A stretch of 54,576 nt of DNA. It comes from Novosphingobium lindaniclasticum LE124. Its GTDB lineage: Bacteria; Pseudomonadota; Alphaproteobacteria; Sphingomonadales; Sphingomonadaceae. Location: assembly GCF_000445125.1 (NCBI RefSeq), contig NZ_ATHL01000108.1, positions 1 to 54,576 of the forward strand, given 5' to 3'. Shown in pieces: positions 35,635-44,256 of this stretch (within the stretch, counting starts at the first letter, position 1; every line of letters begins with the position of its first letter). Below the pieces are notes generated by a model. That model worked only from the letters and a program-made list of their open reading frames with translations, had not been told where the DNA came from and ran no database searches. The position numbers and the translations under genes are program-made.

Positions 35635-36402
35635 TCAGAACTTGAATTGTGTGCCTACGTAAACGGCCTGGCTATCTTGTCGGCCATCCGTGAGCGGCAC
35701 CAGGCGCTCGCGATCCTGCGAATAGCGCACGCCCGCCGTCAGATCGAGATTGTCCGTCACGCGGTAGGCCCCGGCAAGATCCACTTCGCCTGCTTCGCCC
35801 GCAAAAGTATGGGGCGCACGGCCCGGCGCGCGTTTCTCGTCGATGGAAAGGCGCGTGGTGAAGCGGGGTTCCTTCTGCGCCGCCGATCCCGCCTGGAGGC
35901 TGAATTTCTTCAGTTCGGGCATGTCGGCAAGCCCGCGCGAGGATGGCGGGGCAGGTGCGATGTCCGCCGCGAAGTTCTGGTAGCCGCGCGCCACGCCCAG
36001 ATTGAAGGCGGCCGGCGCGATCTTCAGACCGCCGACGATCGGCACTTCATTACGCGAGATCCGCGTACGATTCCGCACGATGATCGCCTGCGCGGCCTCG
36101 GGATCGACGCGCACGGCCACCGTCACGGCGCGGTCGCGCCGGGCCACGGGGCTTGCCGGCGTGAAGGGGAACGAATCGCCGTTGCCGAGCGAACGCATGG
36201 CGATGGCGCGCGACAGGTTCTCCGGCGACATGTCCGGATCGAGCGCATCGACGGCGCGATTCGAAACTTCGGACTTGAAGGTGGTCGTGAAGGCAAGAAC
36301 CGCGCTGGGCAGGGCAAGCACGGTCACGCAGGCGGCAAGCAACATGCTCGTCTTCATGCCGCTCTTCGACCTGCCTGCATTCGCCGCGCGCCCGCGTTCC
36401 AT
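35635..36402 (-). CDS. Secreted beta-barrel-like protein of unknown function
   Basis: 255 residues from ATG 36402, supported by AGAGG eight bases upstream; ATG 36357 would start directly at the hydrophobic segment. A signal peptide of about 40 residues ends AVLA. The middle is rich in basic and acidic residues (VARRDRAVTVAVRVDPEAAQAIIV). The last 45 residues (YRVTDNLDLTAGVRYSQDRERL, ending QAVYVGTQFKF) look like outer-membrane beta-strands with a terminal phenylalanine. I do not recognise a named family. It lies 139 bp beyond phaB on the same strand. Confidence 0.7.
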   Translation of the reverse strand: MERGRAANAGRSKSGMKTSMLLAACVTVLALPSAVLAFTTTFKSEVSNRAVDALDPDMSPENLSRAIAMRSLGNGDSFPFTPASPVARRDRAVTVAVRVDPEAAQAIIVRNRTRISRNEVPIVGGLKIAPAAFNLGVARGYQNFAADIAPAPPSSRGLADMPELKKFSLQAGSAAQKEPRFTTRLSIDEKRAPGRAPHTFAGEAGEVDLAGAYRVTDNLDLTAGVRYSQDRERLVPLTDGRQDSQAVYVGTQFKF

Positions 36403-36746
36403 CTCGATCACCTCTGGTCCCTGTGTGTCCCGCCCATGCCTGCTGAACGCATCGGCCGGAACAACGGTCATGAGCGGGTCGTAGACCCTGGCTCTTTTTA
36501 TCCCCGTCGCAGCTTAACACAGGCTTATCGCCGGGGCGAGGGGGCAGGCCCGGCAAGGGTCGGTTCGGCTGCCGGAACCGACGACGCAGGCTTCGCGCCC
36601 GTTCAGCAAGTGTTTAGCCTTCCGCTCGTTATGGCGGCAAGCTGAAGAAGCCGCACTTGCCGCCCCGGCAGCGGCGGCTATAGAGGCGTTTCACGGCAGG
36701 CGCGCGGAAAGTCCGGCGCTCGCCAAGACAGGAACTGGGAATTACG
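36403..36746. other. 344-bp intergenic region with promoter of the DUF3576-leuS-lptE-holA run
   Basis: It separates the divergent barrel-like gene and DUF3576. GGGTC-GTA-GACCC followed by TGGCTCTTTTTA lies near 36478-36501. A hairpin (36633-36641 with 36656-36664) overlaps the promoter described separately. No gene is seen. Confidence 0.5.
36657..36684 (+). promoter_or_regulatory. Promoter upstream of DUF3576-leuS-lptE-holA
   Basis: TTGCCG (36657-36662) as -35 and TATAGA (36679-36684) as -10 are 16 bp apart. The -35 is inside the right arm of a 9-bp inverted repeat GGCGGCAAG (36633-36641) / CTTGCCGCC (36656-36664), which could be an operator. Confidence 0.5.
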
Positions 36747-37214
36747 ATGACAGGCAGCACCCATACCGGCCTTCTCTCTGCTCGATCGCTGGCAACCGCG
36801 GGCTTCTGCGCCGTGGCCGCGCTTGCGCTGGTCGGCTGTGGCGGCGGCCGCAAGAAGGTGCAGTCATCGATCGCGCCTTCGGCGGTGACCACCATCGGCG
36901 TGAACAGCTACCTTTGGCGCGCCAGCCTCGATTCGTTGTCGTTCATGCCGCTGCTCCAGTCGGACAGCGCCGGCGGCGTCATCGTCACCGACTGGTACGT
37001 CAATCCCAAGCAGCCGGGCGAGCGCGTCAAGGTCACCGTCATGATCCTCGACAAGGATCTGCGCGCCGATGCCTTGCGCGTGACGGCGCAGCGCGAAGTC
37101 TCGGCGAACGGCGGCTGGACCGCGGCGCCGGTGCAGGCGGCCACCGTGCAGAAGCTGGAAGACATCATCCTCACCCGCGCCCGCGACCTTCGTCGCGATT
37201 CGATCGGCGGCTGA
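36747..37214 (+). CDS. DUF3576-family lipoprotein
   Basis: 155 residues. A signal sequence with lipobox LVGC is followed by a short basic stretch (GGGRKK) and the DUF3576 domain: TIGVNSYLWRASLDSLSFMPLLQSD, GGVIVTDWYVNPKQPGERVKVTV. Function is unknown; the invariant place before leuS-lptE in sphingomonads, as I recall it, hints at an envelope role. It lies 74 bp before leuS. Confidence 0.9.
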   Translation: MTGSTHTGLLSARSLATAGFCAVAALALVGCGGGRKKVQSSIAPSAVTTIGVNSYLWRASLDSLSFMPLLQSDSAGGVIVTDWYVNPKQPGERVKVTVMILDKDLRADALRVTAQREVSANGGWTAAPVQAATVQKLEDIILTRARDLRRDSIGG

Positions 37215-37288
37215 TTTTTCCTGTGGGCTGAACCGGCCCGCAGTCCTAAATGCGCGGGCGACGGAAGCTCGCAGGAGACTTGATAGAG

Positions 37289-39820
37289 ATGACCGAGCGG
37301 TTCGATCCGGCTCAGGCGGACACGCGCTGGCAGGCTGCGTGGGACGACGCGCAGTGCTTCAAGGCGGACGACACCTCGTCGAAGCCGCGCAGCTTCGTGC
37401 TGGAGATGTTCCCCTATCCTTCGGGGCGCATCCATATCGGCCACGTCCGCAACTACACGATGGGCGACGTGCTGGCGCGCTACAAGCGCATGACCGGCCA
37501 CGAAGTGCTCCATCCGATGGGCTGGGACGCCTTCGGCATGCCGGCCGAGAACGCGGCGATGGAAAAGGGCGTCCACCCCGGCGGCTGGACCCGCGAGAAC
37601 ATCGCCAACATGAAGGCGCAGCTGAAGCGGCTGGGCTTCGCGCTCGACTGGACCCGCGAGATCGCCACCTGCGAGCCGGAATACTACGGCCACGAGCAGG
37701 CGCTGTTCATCGATCTCTACGAAAACGGCCTGGTCTACCGCAAGGAATCGGCGGTCAACTGGGATCCGGTCGATCAGACCGTGCTCGCCAACGAGCAGGT
37801 GATCGACGGGCGCGGCTGGCGCTCGGGCGCGCTGGTGGAGAAGCGCAAGCTCTCCCAGTGGTTCCTCAAGATCACCGACTTCGCCGACGAGCTGCTCGAA
37901 GGTCTCTCCACGCTCGACAAGTGGCCGGAAAAGGTCCGCACGATGCAGGAGAACTGGATCGGCAAGTCGCAGGGCCTGCAGTTCAAGTTCGACCTTGCCG
38001 CCGAAGTGGGCGGCATCGGTTCGGTGGAAGTCTACTCGACCCGCCCGGACACGATCTTCGGCGCCAGCTTCGTGGCCGTCGCCGCCGATCATCCGATTGC
38101 GCAGGCCGTGGCCCAGGGCCGTCCCGAGGTCGAGGACTTCATCGCGCTCTGCAAGCAGGGCGGCACGACCGCGGCCGAGCTGGAAACCGCCGAGAAGCTG
38201 GGCTTCGACACCGGCGTCAGGGCCAGGCACCCGTTCACCGGGGCCGAGCTGCCGGTCTACATCGCCAACTTCGTGCTGATGGACTACGGCACCGGCGCGG
38301 TCATGGCCGTTCCCGGCCACGACCAGCGCGACTTCGAATTCGCCACCAAGTACGGCTTGCCGATCCTGCGCGTCGTCGCGGCGAGCGAGGCCGATGCCGA
38401 CAAGCCGTTCGACGGCGAGTCCGAGGCCGGTGACGGCGTCTGCGTCCACTCCGACTTCCTCAACGGCATGGCCGTGAAGGACGCCAAGGCCGCCGTCATC
38501 GCGCGCGCCGAGGCGGAAGGCTGGGGCGAGGGCAAGACCGTGTGGCGCCTGCGCGACTGGGGCGTTTCGCGCCAGCGCTACTGGGGCACGCCGATCCCGT
38601 TCATCCACTGCGAGGTCTGCGGCGTAGTGCCGGTGCCCAAGAAGCACTTGCCGGTCACGCTGCCCGAGGATGTCGATTTCGCGACCCCCGGCAATCCGCT
38701 GGTCCGCCACCCGACTTGGAAGCATGTCGATTGCCCGCAGTGCGGCAAGCCCGCGCGCCGCGAGACCGACACGCTCGACACTTTCGTCGACTCCTCGTGG
38801 TACTTCCTGCGCTTCGCCAGCCAGCCCGAGGATCGCCCGTTCGATCCGGCCAAGATCGCCGAATGGCTGCCGGTGGAGCAGTATATCGGCGGCATCGAGC
38901 ATGCGATCCTGCACTTGCTCTATGCCCGCTTCTGGACGCGCGCTCTGGCCCGCATCGGCAAGATCGAGGTGAAGGAGCCCTTCGCCAGCCTGTTCACGCA
39001 GGGCATGGTCACGCACGAAACCTATTTCCGCATCAACGATGCCAACGGCCAGCCGGTCTACTTCTCGCCCGGCGAGATCGAGCGCGGCGCGGAAACGGCC
39101 ACGCTCAAGGCCGATGGCGCCCCGGTCGAGATCGGGCGCGTGATCAAGATGTCGAAGTCGAAGAAGAACGTCGTCGACCCCGACGAGATCGTCGCGACGT
39201 ACGGTGCCGACGCGATTCGCTGGTTCATGCTGTCGGACAGCCCGCCGGAGCGCGACCTGCCGTGGTCGGAAGCGGGCATCGAGGGCTGCGGCCGCTTCGT
39301 CCAGCGCCTGTGGCGCCTGTTCGCGCAGTACGATGCTGCGGCGACCGGCGAGGACAAGGCGATCGACCGCAAGGCGCACCAGACGGTGGCCGCGGTCGCT
39401 TCGGACATCGAATCGCTGGGCTTCAACAAGGCCGTGGCGCGCATCTACGAACTGACCGGCGCGGTCGAGAAGGCGGCGCCTTCGGCCAGCCGCTCGAACG
39501 CGATCCGTACACTCCTGCTGCTCGTTTCGCCAATGATGCCGCACCTTGCCGAAGAAGCGTTTGCCACGTTCGGTGAAGGCCTCGTCGCCCAGGCGGCATG
39601 GCCCGAAGTCGATCCGGCGCTGCTGGTCGAGGACGAAGTGACGGTGGCCGTCCAGGTGAAGGGCAAGCTGCGCGATACGCTGACCGTCGCCAAGGGCACG
39701 CCCAAGGAAGAGCTTGAAGCGCTTGCCCTGGCCAGCGAGAAAGTGCAGCGTGCGCTGGATGGAGCCGAGGTGAGGAAAGTGATCGTCGTTCCCGACCGCC
39801 TGGTCAATCTCGTCGCATGA
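37289..39820 (+). CDS. leuS: Leucine-tRNA ligase
   Basis: 843 residues from the ATG at 37289 (MTERFDPAQADTRWQ). HIGH at 49-52, KMSKS in IKMSKSKKNVVDPDE, zinc-type cysteines in CEVCG and CPQCGKP, and the CP1 editing domain between (TRPDTIFGASFVAVA). It charges tRNA-Leu and edits errors. The last four bases overlap lptE (ATGA), so the two are translationally coupled. Confidence 0.98.
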   Translation: MTERFDPAQADTRWQAAWDDAQCFKADDTSSKPRSFVLEMFPYPSGRIHIGHVRNYTMGDVLARYKRMTGHEVLHPMGWDAFGMPAENAAMEKGVHPGGWTRENIANMKAQLKRLGFALDWTREIATCEPEYYGHEQALFIDLYENGLVYRKESAVNWDPVDQTVLANEQVIDGRGWRSGALVEKRKLSQWFLKITDFADELLEGLSTLDKWPEKVRTMQENWIGKSQGLQFKFDLAAEVGGIGSVEVYSTRPDTIFGASFVAVAADHPIAQAVAQGRPEVEDFIALCKQGGTTAAELETAEKLGFDTGVRARHPFTGAELPVYIANFVLMDYGTGAVMAVPGHDQRDFEFATKYGLPILRVVAASEADADKPFDGESEAGDGVCVHSDFLNGMAVKDAKAAVIARAEAEGWGEGKTVWRLRDWGVSRQRYWGTPIPFIHCEVCGVVPVPKKHLPVTLPEDVDFATPGNPLVRHPTWKHVDCPQCGKPARRETDTLDTFVDSSWYFLRFASQPEDRPFDPAKIAEWLPVEQYIGGIEHAILHLLYARFWTRALARIGKIEVKEPFASLFTQGMVTHETYFRINDANGQPVYFSPGEIERGAETATLKADGAPVEIGRVIKMSKSKKNVVDPDEIVATYGADAIRWFMLSDSPPERDLPWSEAGIEGCGRFVQRLWRLFAQYDAAATGEDKAIDRKAHQTVAAVASDIESLGFNKAVARIYELTGAVEKAAPSASRSNAIRTLLLLVSPMMPHLAEEAFATFGEGLVAQAAWPEVDPALLVEDEVTVAVQVKGKLRDTLTVAKGTPKEELEALALASEKVQRALDGAEVRKVIVVPDRLVNLVA

Positions 39821-40329
39821 AGCGTTTCCTGCGCCTTTTCGGACCGGCTCTGCTCGGAGCGTCGCTGCTTGCGGGCTGCGGGCTCCAGCCGATGTATGCA
39901 GGCGGCGGCAGCGGTGCCGTCGCTCGCGGGCTGACGGGGGTTCAGGTCGCCGCCATCGAAGGCCGCGCCGGGTGGCTGGTCCGCAACGCCATTGTCGACC
40001 AGATCGGCTCGGACAGGGCGGAAGGCGCGCCCCGCTACCGCCTGGATATTCGCCTCGACGACAAGCTCGAAGGGTTTGCGCTGCTTTCGGACGACACGAT
40101 CGGTCGCGAGCGCCGGACCCTGCGGGCCCGCTATCAGCTAGTGGACCTTTCGAGCAACGAGATCGTGCTCGATGCCACGGCCGGATCGGACGCGGGGATC
40201 GACGTAGTCTCGTCGGACTATGCCACGATCGCCGGTGAACAGACGGCGCTGGAAAACATGTCGAAGGACGTCGCCAGCCGCATCGTGACGGCCGTTGCGC
40301 TGCGCCTGCGCGGCGACACCAAGCAGTAA
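39817..40329 (+). CDS. lptE: LPS assembly lipoprotein LptE
   Basis: 170 residues. Signal peptide with lipobox LAGCGLQPMYA; the GLQPMY after the cysteine is the LptE signature in alphaproteobacteria. A C-terminal helix (ALENMSKDVASRIVTAVALRL) follows. It plugs the LptD barrel that places lipopolysaccharide on the outer leaflet. It overlaps leuS by 4 bp, and holA begins 25 bp later. Confidence 0.9.
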   Translation: MKRFLRLFGPALLGASLLAGCGLQPMYAGGGSGAVARGLTGVQVAAIEGRAGWLVRNAIVDQIGSDRAEGAPRYRLDIRLDDKLEGFALLSDDTIGRERRTLRARYQLVDLSSNEIVLDATAGSDAGIDVVSSDYATIAGEQTALENMSKDVASRIVTAVALRLRGDTKQ

Positions 40330-40354
40330 TCGGCGTCAGGCGGGCAGCGCGGTC

Positions 40355-41413
40355 GTGAAGGCCTCACAAAAGGATTTCGGCGGCCTTGCAGCCCGCGCCG
40401 CACAGCAGGCGCGGGTTTTCTTTTTCTGCGGCCCCGATGAGGCCGGCGCCAGCGATGCCGCGGCGCGGATCGTCTCGCTTCTGCCCGAACCGGGCGAGCG
40501 CGTCGAAATCGCCGGTTCCGAACTTCGCCGCGATCCGGTGAAGCTGGGCGACGAGGCGCGATCCAACTCGCTGTTCGGCGGCACGTCGCGCCACATCTGG
40601 ATACGCGCCCAAGGCGACGAGGCGCACGATGCCGTGCAGATCCTGCTCGAAAGCGATGTCGATGCCTGCCCGGTTCTGATCGTGGCGACAGGGGCGACCG
40701 ACAAGTCCCGAACGGCCAGGTTGCTCGCCGCCCGCCCGGACGGGCTCGTCGCAATGTTCTACCCGCCCGACCTTTCCGCCGTCACCGGCGCCGTGCGCAC
40801 CATGGCCAACGGCGCGGGGCTGAAGATGGGCAGCGACCTGGCCGAACGAATCGCGCGCGCTTCGGGCCTCGATACGCGGCTCGCACGATCGGAAGTGACC
40901 AAGCTGGCGCTCTACCTCGATGCCAGTGCCGAGACGCCGCGGCCGGTCAGCGCCGCCGATCTCGACGCCGTAGGTGCCGCGACCGAGGACGACGATTTCG
41001 GGCCGCTGGTGGATGCCGTGCTGAGCGGCAAGCGCCAGGCGATCGGCCCCGAACTGAAGCGCATGCGCGACCAGAACATCAACGCAGTGGGCCTGCTGCT
41101 CGCCTTCGAGCGGCGCGCGGCACAACTCGCAGGGCTCAACGCACGGCTGGGAACCAACGGCGATCCCGGCGCTTTGATCGATGCGGAAGCGGCGGCACGC
41201 CGAATTTTCTGGAAAGACAAACCAGCACTCGGGGTGCAATTGCGGATATGGCGTGGTAATCGTCTTCAGCGTTTGGTCGCCCGTCTTGTTGCAATGCACC
41301 AATCGCTTCTGGCGAACAGTCAGGATGCCGACCTTCTACTGGCAGAAGGCCTCGTCGAGATTGCCAGAATTTCTACGCTCGATGGCAAACAACGGATAAA
41401 AAGAACAGGTTAA
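40355..41413 (+). CDS. holA: DNA polymerase III subunit delta
   Basis: 352 residues if translation starts at GTG 40355 (VKASQKDFGGLAARAA). VFFFCGPDEAGASDAAARIV replaces the usual P-loop-like start of HolA; GGTSRHIWIRAQGDEA, LIVATGATDKSRTARLL and EVTKLALYLD follow the family. It opens the sliding clamp in the clamp-loader complex. The frame also opens upstream inside lptE, but similarity starts here. In related genomes, as I recall, parAB genes are near this point; here a sugar transferase follows instead. Confidence 0.92.
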   Translation: MKASQKDFGGLAARAAQQARVFFFCGPDEAGASDAAARIVSLLPEPGERVEIAGSELRRDPVKLGDEARSNSLFGGTSRHIWIRAQGDEAHDAVQILLESDVDACPVLIVATGATDKSRTARLLAARPDGLVAMFYPPDLSAVTGAVRTMANGAGLKMGSDLAERIARASGLDTRLARSEVTKLALYLDASAETPRPVSAADLDAVGAATEDDDFGPLVDAVLSGKRQAIGPELKRMRDQNINAVGLLLAFERRAAQLAGLNARLGTNGDPGALIDAEAAARRIFWKDKPALGVQLRIWRGNRLQRLVARLVAMHQSLLANSQDADLLLAEGLVEIARISTLDGKQRIKRTG

Positions 41414-41560
41414 CTGAATCGGCTTTCCCGCTTCGATGGAGTGTTCATAAGGACATTCGCCTATTGCAGCGCAGCACGGACATCGAATCCCTGCCAGCGA
41501 CACTAGGAGGAAGAGGGGACCCGGGGGGCATGAGTTCGACAATTCGGGAGTGTTGAACGC

Positions 41561-42961
41561 ATGAATGCGCCATTTGCAGTATCGACCCAAGCCGTTCAGC
41601 GCTCCGAAGTAGACGAACTTCTCGTCGCACCTTCGCTGGAACGCAGACGGCTTCAATGTTATCTCGCCTTGCTGGTTGGAGACCTTGTGGCTCTTCTGGC
41701 AGGCTTCGCTCTGGCCGGCTGGCTTTATGACACCGGCCGTGGATTGCAGATGGCGCTCGTCTACGGACAAGTGCTGCTGCCGATCTTTTTGACTCTGGCC
41801 CTGTACAACGCGGCCTATTCCACCGAGGCTCTTCGCGATGGTTGGCGCGGGATCTTCCGTGCGGAAGTGTCGATGGTGGTGGCGGTCGTCGTCGTCGTCT
41901 TCGTGCAGTTCCTCATGAAGTCCTCGGCCGAACTGTCTCGCGGTGCCTTCAGCGGCGGCGTGATCTGCGCCATGGGCCTGATCGCCTGGTCGCGGCTGCA
42001 GCTTCGCAGCTTCGTGCACTGGCGGTGCGGTGCAAACGTCATCAACGAACTCATCATCGACGATGGCGGGCCTCAGCTTCGGATGCCGGGTGCGATCCGC
42101 GTCTCGGCGGCGGCCATGGGCCTGCGCCCCAACCTCAAGGATCCCGATTCGCTCGACCGCGTGGGGCTCGTGCTCCGCAATATCGACCGGGTCGTGGTGA
42201 GTTGCCCGGCAGACCGCCGTGCGGAGTGGGCGATGGTGCTCAAGGGCGCCAACGTCGACGGTGAGGTCCTCGACGACGAAGTGGCGCGCCTTGGCGCGCA
42301 AGGCGCGCGGGTGACGGGCCAGCACGGGCTCCTGCTCGTCTCGGCAGGGCCGCTCGGTATCCGGGAACGTGCGATCAAGCGCATCTTCGACGTCGCCTTT
42401 TCGGGCGGTGCGATCCTCGCGCTCTCGCCGCTGCTGCTGGTCGTGGCGCTGGCGGTCAAATTGCAGGACGGCGGGCCGGTGTTCTTCGTCCAGCGCCGGA
42501 TGGGTCGCGGCAACCGCTTCTTCAACATGTACAAGTTCCGCAGCATGACGCAGACCCTCTGCGACAGCAACGGCAACGTCTCGGCCTCCAAGGACGACCA
42601 GCGCATCACGCGCGTCGGTCGCTTCATTCGGGGAACGAGCATCGACGAACTGCCGCAGCTGTTCAATGTCCTGCTGGGAGACATGAGCCTGGTCGGCCCG
42701 CGCCCCCATGCCACAGGCTCGCTGGCGGGCGACAAGCTGTTCTGGGAAGTGGACCGTCGCTACTGGCAACGCCATTGCCTGAAGCCCGGCCTCAGCGGCC
42801 TGGCACAGGTGCGCGGCTATCGCGGTGCCACGGATCAGGAGTCGGATCTCATCAACCGCCTCCAGTCCGACCTCGAATATCTGGAAGGCTGGACCATCAT
42901 GCGCGACCTGCACATCATGTTCCTCACCGCGCGGGTACTCGTTCACGACCGGGCGTTCTGA
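41561..42961 (+). CDS. Polyprenyl-phosphate sugar (glucose/galactose) phosphotransferase
   Basis: 466 residues. Four or five N-terminal membrane helices (about 35-150), a middle domain of about 120 residues, then the bacterial sugar transferase domain (about 268-466): KRIFDVAFSGGAILALSPLLLV, QRRMGRGNRFFNMYKFRSM, DELPQLFNVLLGDMSLVGPRPH and KPGLSGLAQVRGYRG. It transfers a hexose-1-phosphate from a UDP-sugar to undecaprenyl phosphate, the first step of an exopolysaccharide repeat unit. GGGAG lies 12 bases before the ATG. It stands alone, with a 147-bp spacer after holA and a strong terminator after it. Confidence 0.92.
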   Translation: MNAPFAVSTQAVQRSEVDELLVAPSLERRRLQCYLALLVGDLVALLAGFALAGWLYDTGRGLQMALVYGQVLLPIFLTLALYNAAYSTEALRDGWRGIFRAEVSMVVAVVVVVFVQFLMKSSAELSRGAFSGGVICAMGLIAWSRLQLRSFVHWRCGANVINELIIDDGGPQLRMPGAIRVSAAAMGLRPNLKDPDSLDRVGLVLRNIDRVVVSCPADRRAEWAMVLKGANVDGEVLDDEVARLGAQGARVTGQHGLLLVSAGPLGIRERAIKRIFDVAFSGGAILALSPLLLVVALAVKLQDGGPVFFVQRRMGRGNRFFNMYKFRSMTQTLCDSNGNVSASKDDQRITRVGRFIRGTSIDELPQLFNVLLGDMSLVGPRPHATGSLAGDKLFWEVDRRYWQRHCLKPGLSGLAQVRGYRGATDQESDLINRLQSDLEYLEGWTIMRDLHIMFLTARVLVHDRAF

Positions 42962-43003
42962 GCCCGTCCCATAGGGCGATCCACCCCGAGGGCTGCGCAA
43001 AGA

Positions 43004-43053
43004 ACGAGAAAGGCCGGTTACGACACTCTGTCGTAACCGGCCTTTCTCGTTTC
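43004..43053. terminator. Strong terminator, 22-bp perfect stem
   Basis: 43004-43025 and 43029-43050 are perfect complements separated by three bases (CTC), giving an unusually long uninterrupted stem followed by TTTC. It lies between the convergent sugar transferase and lptA genes and can serve both. Confidence 0.8.
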
Positions 43054-43070
43054 TACGGCAGGGTGCCGGA

Positions 43071-43595
43071 TCAGTTCTTTTTGGGGACGTTGAACGTGCC
43101 CTTCACACGGCCTCCCGAGGCGGAGGACACGCCGCTCTTCAGATCCATGACGAAGCGGCCGCCGCGCAGGGTATCGCCGCCGCCCCGCTTGAGCGTGGCA
43201 TTGCCGACCATCGTGATGATGCGCTGGTTGAAGTCGTAGATCGCCGTATCGCCGGTCGCGACCTGGTCCTGCCGGGTAACGACGACATTGCCGCTGGCGG
43301 TAATGCGCTGGACCTGGGTCTGGTCGCCCTTGGTGAAGTCGATCACCGTGCGCGCCCCGCGCAGGCGCAGGTCGGCCTGGGTAATATCGACGTTGCCGGT
43401 CAGCACCACGCGGTTCTGCTTGTCCTGAAGCTCGATGCGGTCAGCGCCAAAATCGACGGGGGCGTTCGAATTGTGGCCCGAGATCGCCTGGGCGCCAAGC
43501 TGCTGGCCGGCGGCGAACAGGGCGAGCCCCGCTACCGGCGCCCCGATGGCGATGCGGAGCGTGCGGGACGTGAACGGGCTGTGGCGGGGAGTCAT
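43071..43595 (-). CDS. lptA: LptA/OstA-family LPS transport protein
   Basis: 174 residues. Signal sequence, then the OstA beta-jellyroll: PVDFGADRIELQDKQNRVVLTGNVDITQADLRLRG, ITASGNVVVTRQDQVATGD, and GNATLKRGGGDTLRG. It forms the periplasmic bridge that carries LPS from LptC to LptD. The ATG overlaps the lptC stop (ATGA). lptB, which usually follows lptA, is absent: a terminator comes next. Confidence 0.92.
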   Translation of the reverse strand: MTPRHSPFTSRTLRIAIGAPVAGLALFAAGQQLGAQAISGHNSNAPVDFGADRIELQDKQNRVVLTGNVDITQADLRLRGARTVIDFTKGDQTQVQRITASGNVVVTRQDQVATGDTAIYDFNQRIITMVGNATLKRGGGDTLRGGRFVMDLKSGVSSASGGRVKGTFNVPKKN

Positions 43596-44239
43596 TGCGG
43601 CATCCTCAGCTTGCCGGGCGTGATCCGCATCCGGGCATTGCCTTCGAGTGTGATATTTCGGGTATCGAGATCGGCGTGCATCTTGTCGGCCTTGAAGGTT
43701 CCCGAGGGCACGGTGCCCTGGACGCCGCCCGAAGCAACCGCCAGTTTCTGCTTGATGTCGACGTCGACCTTGCTGGTGGTCATGGTGTAGCCGTCGGACG
43801 ACTTGAAGTTGACCGGGCCGTCCACCGCCATGGTGTCGTTGTCGAAGTTGTAGGCGCCGCGGGGCGCTACGATATCGGCGGGGCCGTCTCGCAAGGCCAT
43901 CTTGGCGACCAGGGTCTGCATCTCCACAATGGGAATCTGTGGAGAGCGCTGCACGGCAGTGCCGGCGGTCACCACGAAGTCACGCCCCTCGTTGTCCTGA
44001 CCGCGATAGGCGGCGCGCGATACGGCGATGCGTTCGCCCGTCGTCTCCACCTTGTTGCGGTCCAGCAGGAAGCTGATCTCTCCGCGCGGCGAGAGCGGTA
44101 CCAGGATCATGACGGCGGCCACCAGGCCGATGCCCGCAGGCAGGGCCTTGGCGAGGACCGCCACCATGCGATCGTGCGAGCCGCCGGGCGCGGCGAAATG
44201 CCGGCGGCGGTTGCGGACCTGGTTGGCGTCGACCGACAT
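43592..44239 (-). CDS. lptC: LPS export protein LptC
   Basis: 215 residues. A cytoplasmic N-terminus with NQVRNRRRHFAAPGGSHDRMV precedes one membrane helix (ALPAGIGLVAAVMILVPLS). A periplasmic jellyroll follows (GFVVTAGTAVQRSPQIPIVEM-like and MTTSKVDVDIKQKLAVASGGVQGTVPSGTF). It receives LPS from the LptBFG transporter and passes it to LptA. It is 17 bp after rnd and overlaps lptA. Confidence 0.92.
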   Translation of the reverse strand: MSVDANQVRNRRRHFAAPGGSHDRMVAVLAKALPAGIGLVAAVMILVPLSPRGEISFLLDRNKVETTGERIAVSRAAYRGQDNEGRDFVVTAGTAVQRSPQIPIVEMQTLVAKMALRDGPADIVAPRGAYNFDNDTMAVDGPVNFKSSDGYTMTTSKVDVDIKQKLAVASGGVQGTVPSGTFKADKMHADLDTRNITLEGNARMRITPGKLRMPQ

Positions 44240-44256
44240 GCGTGATCAGGCTCCGG

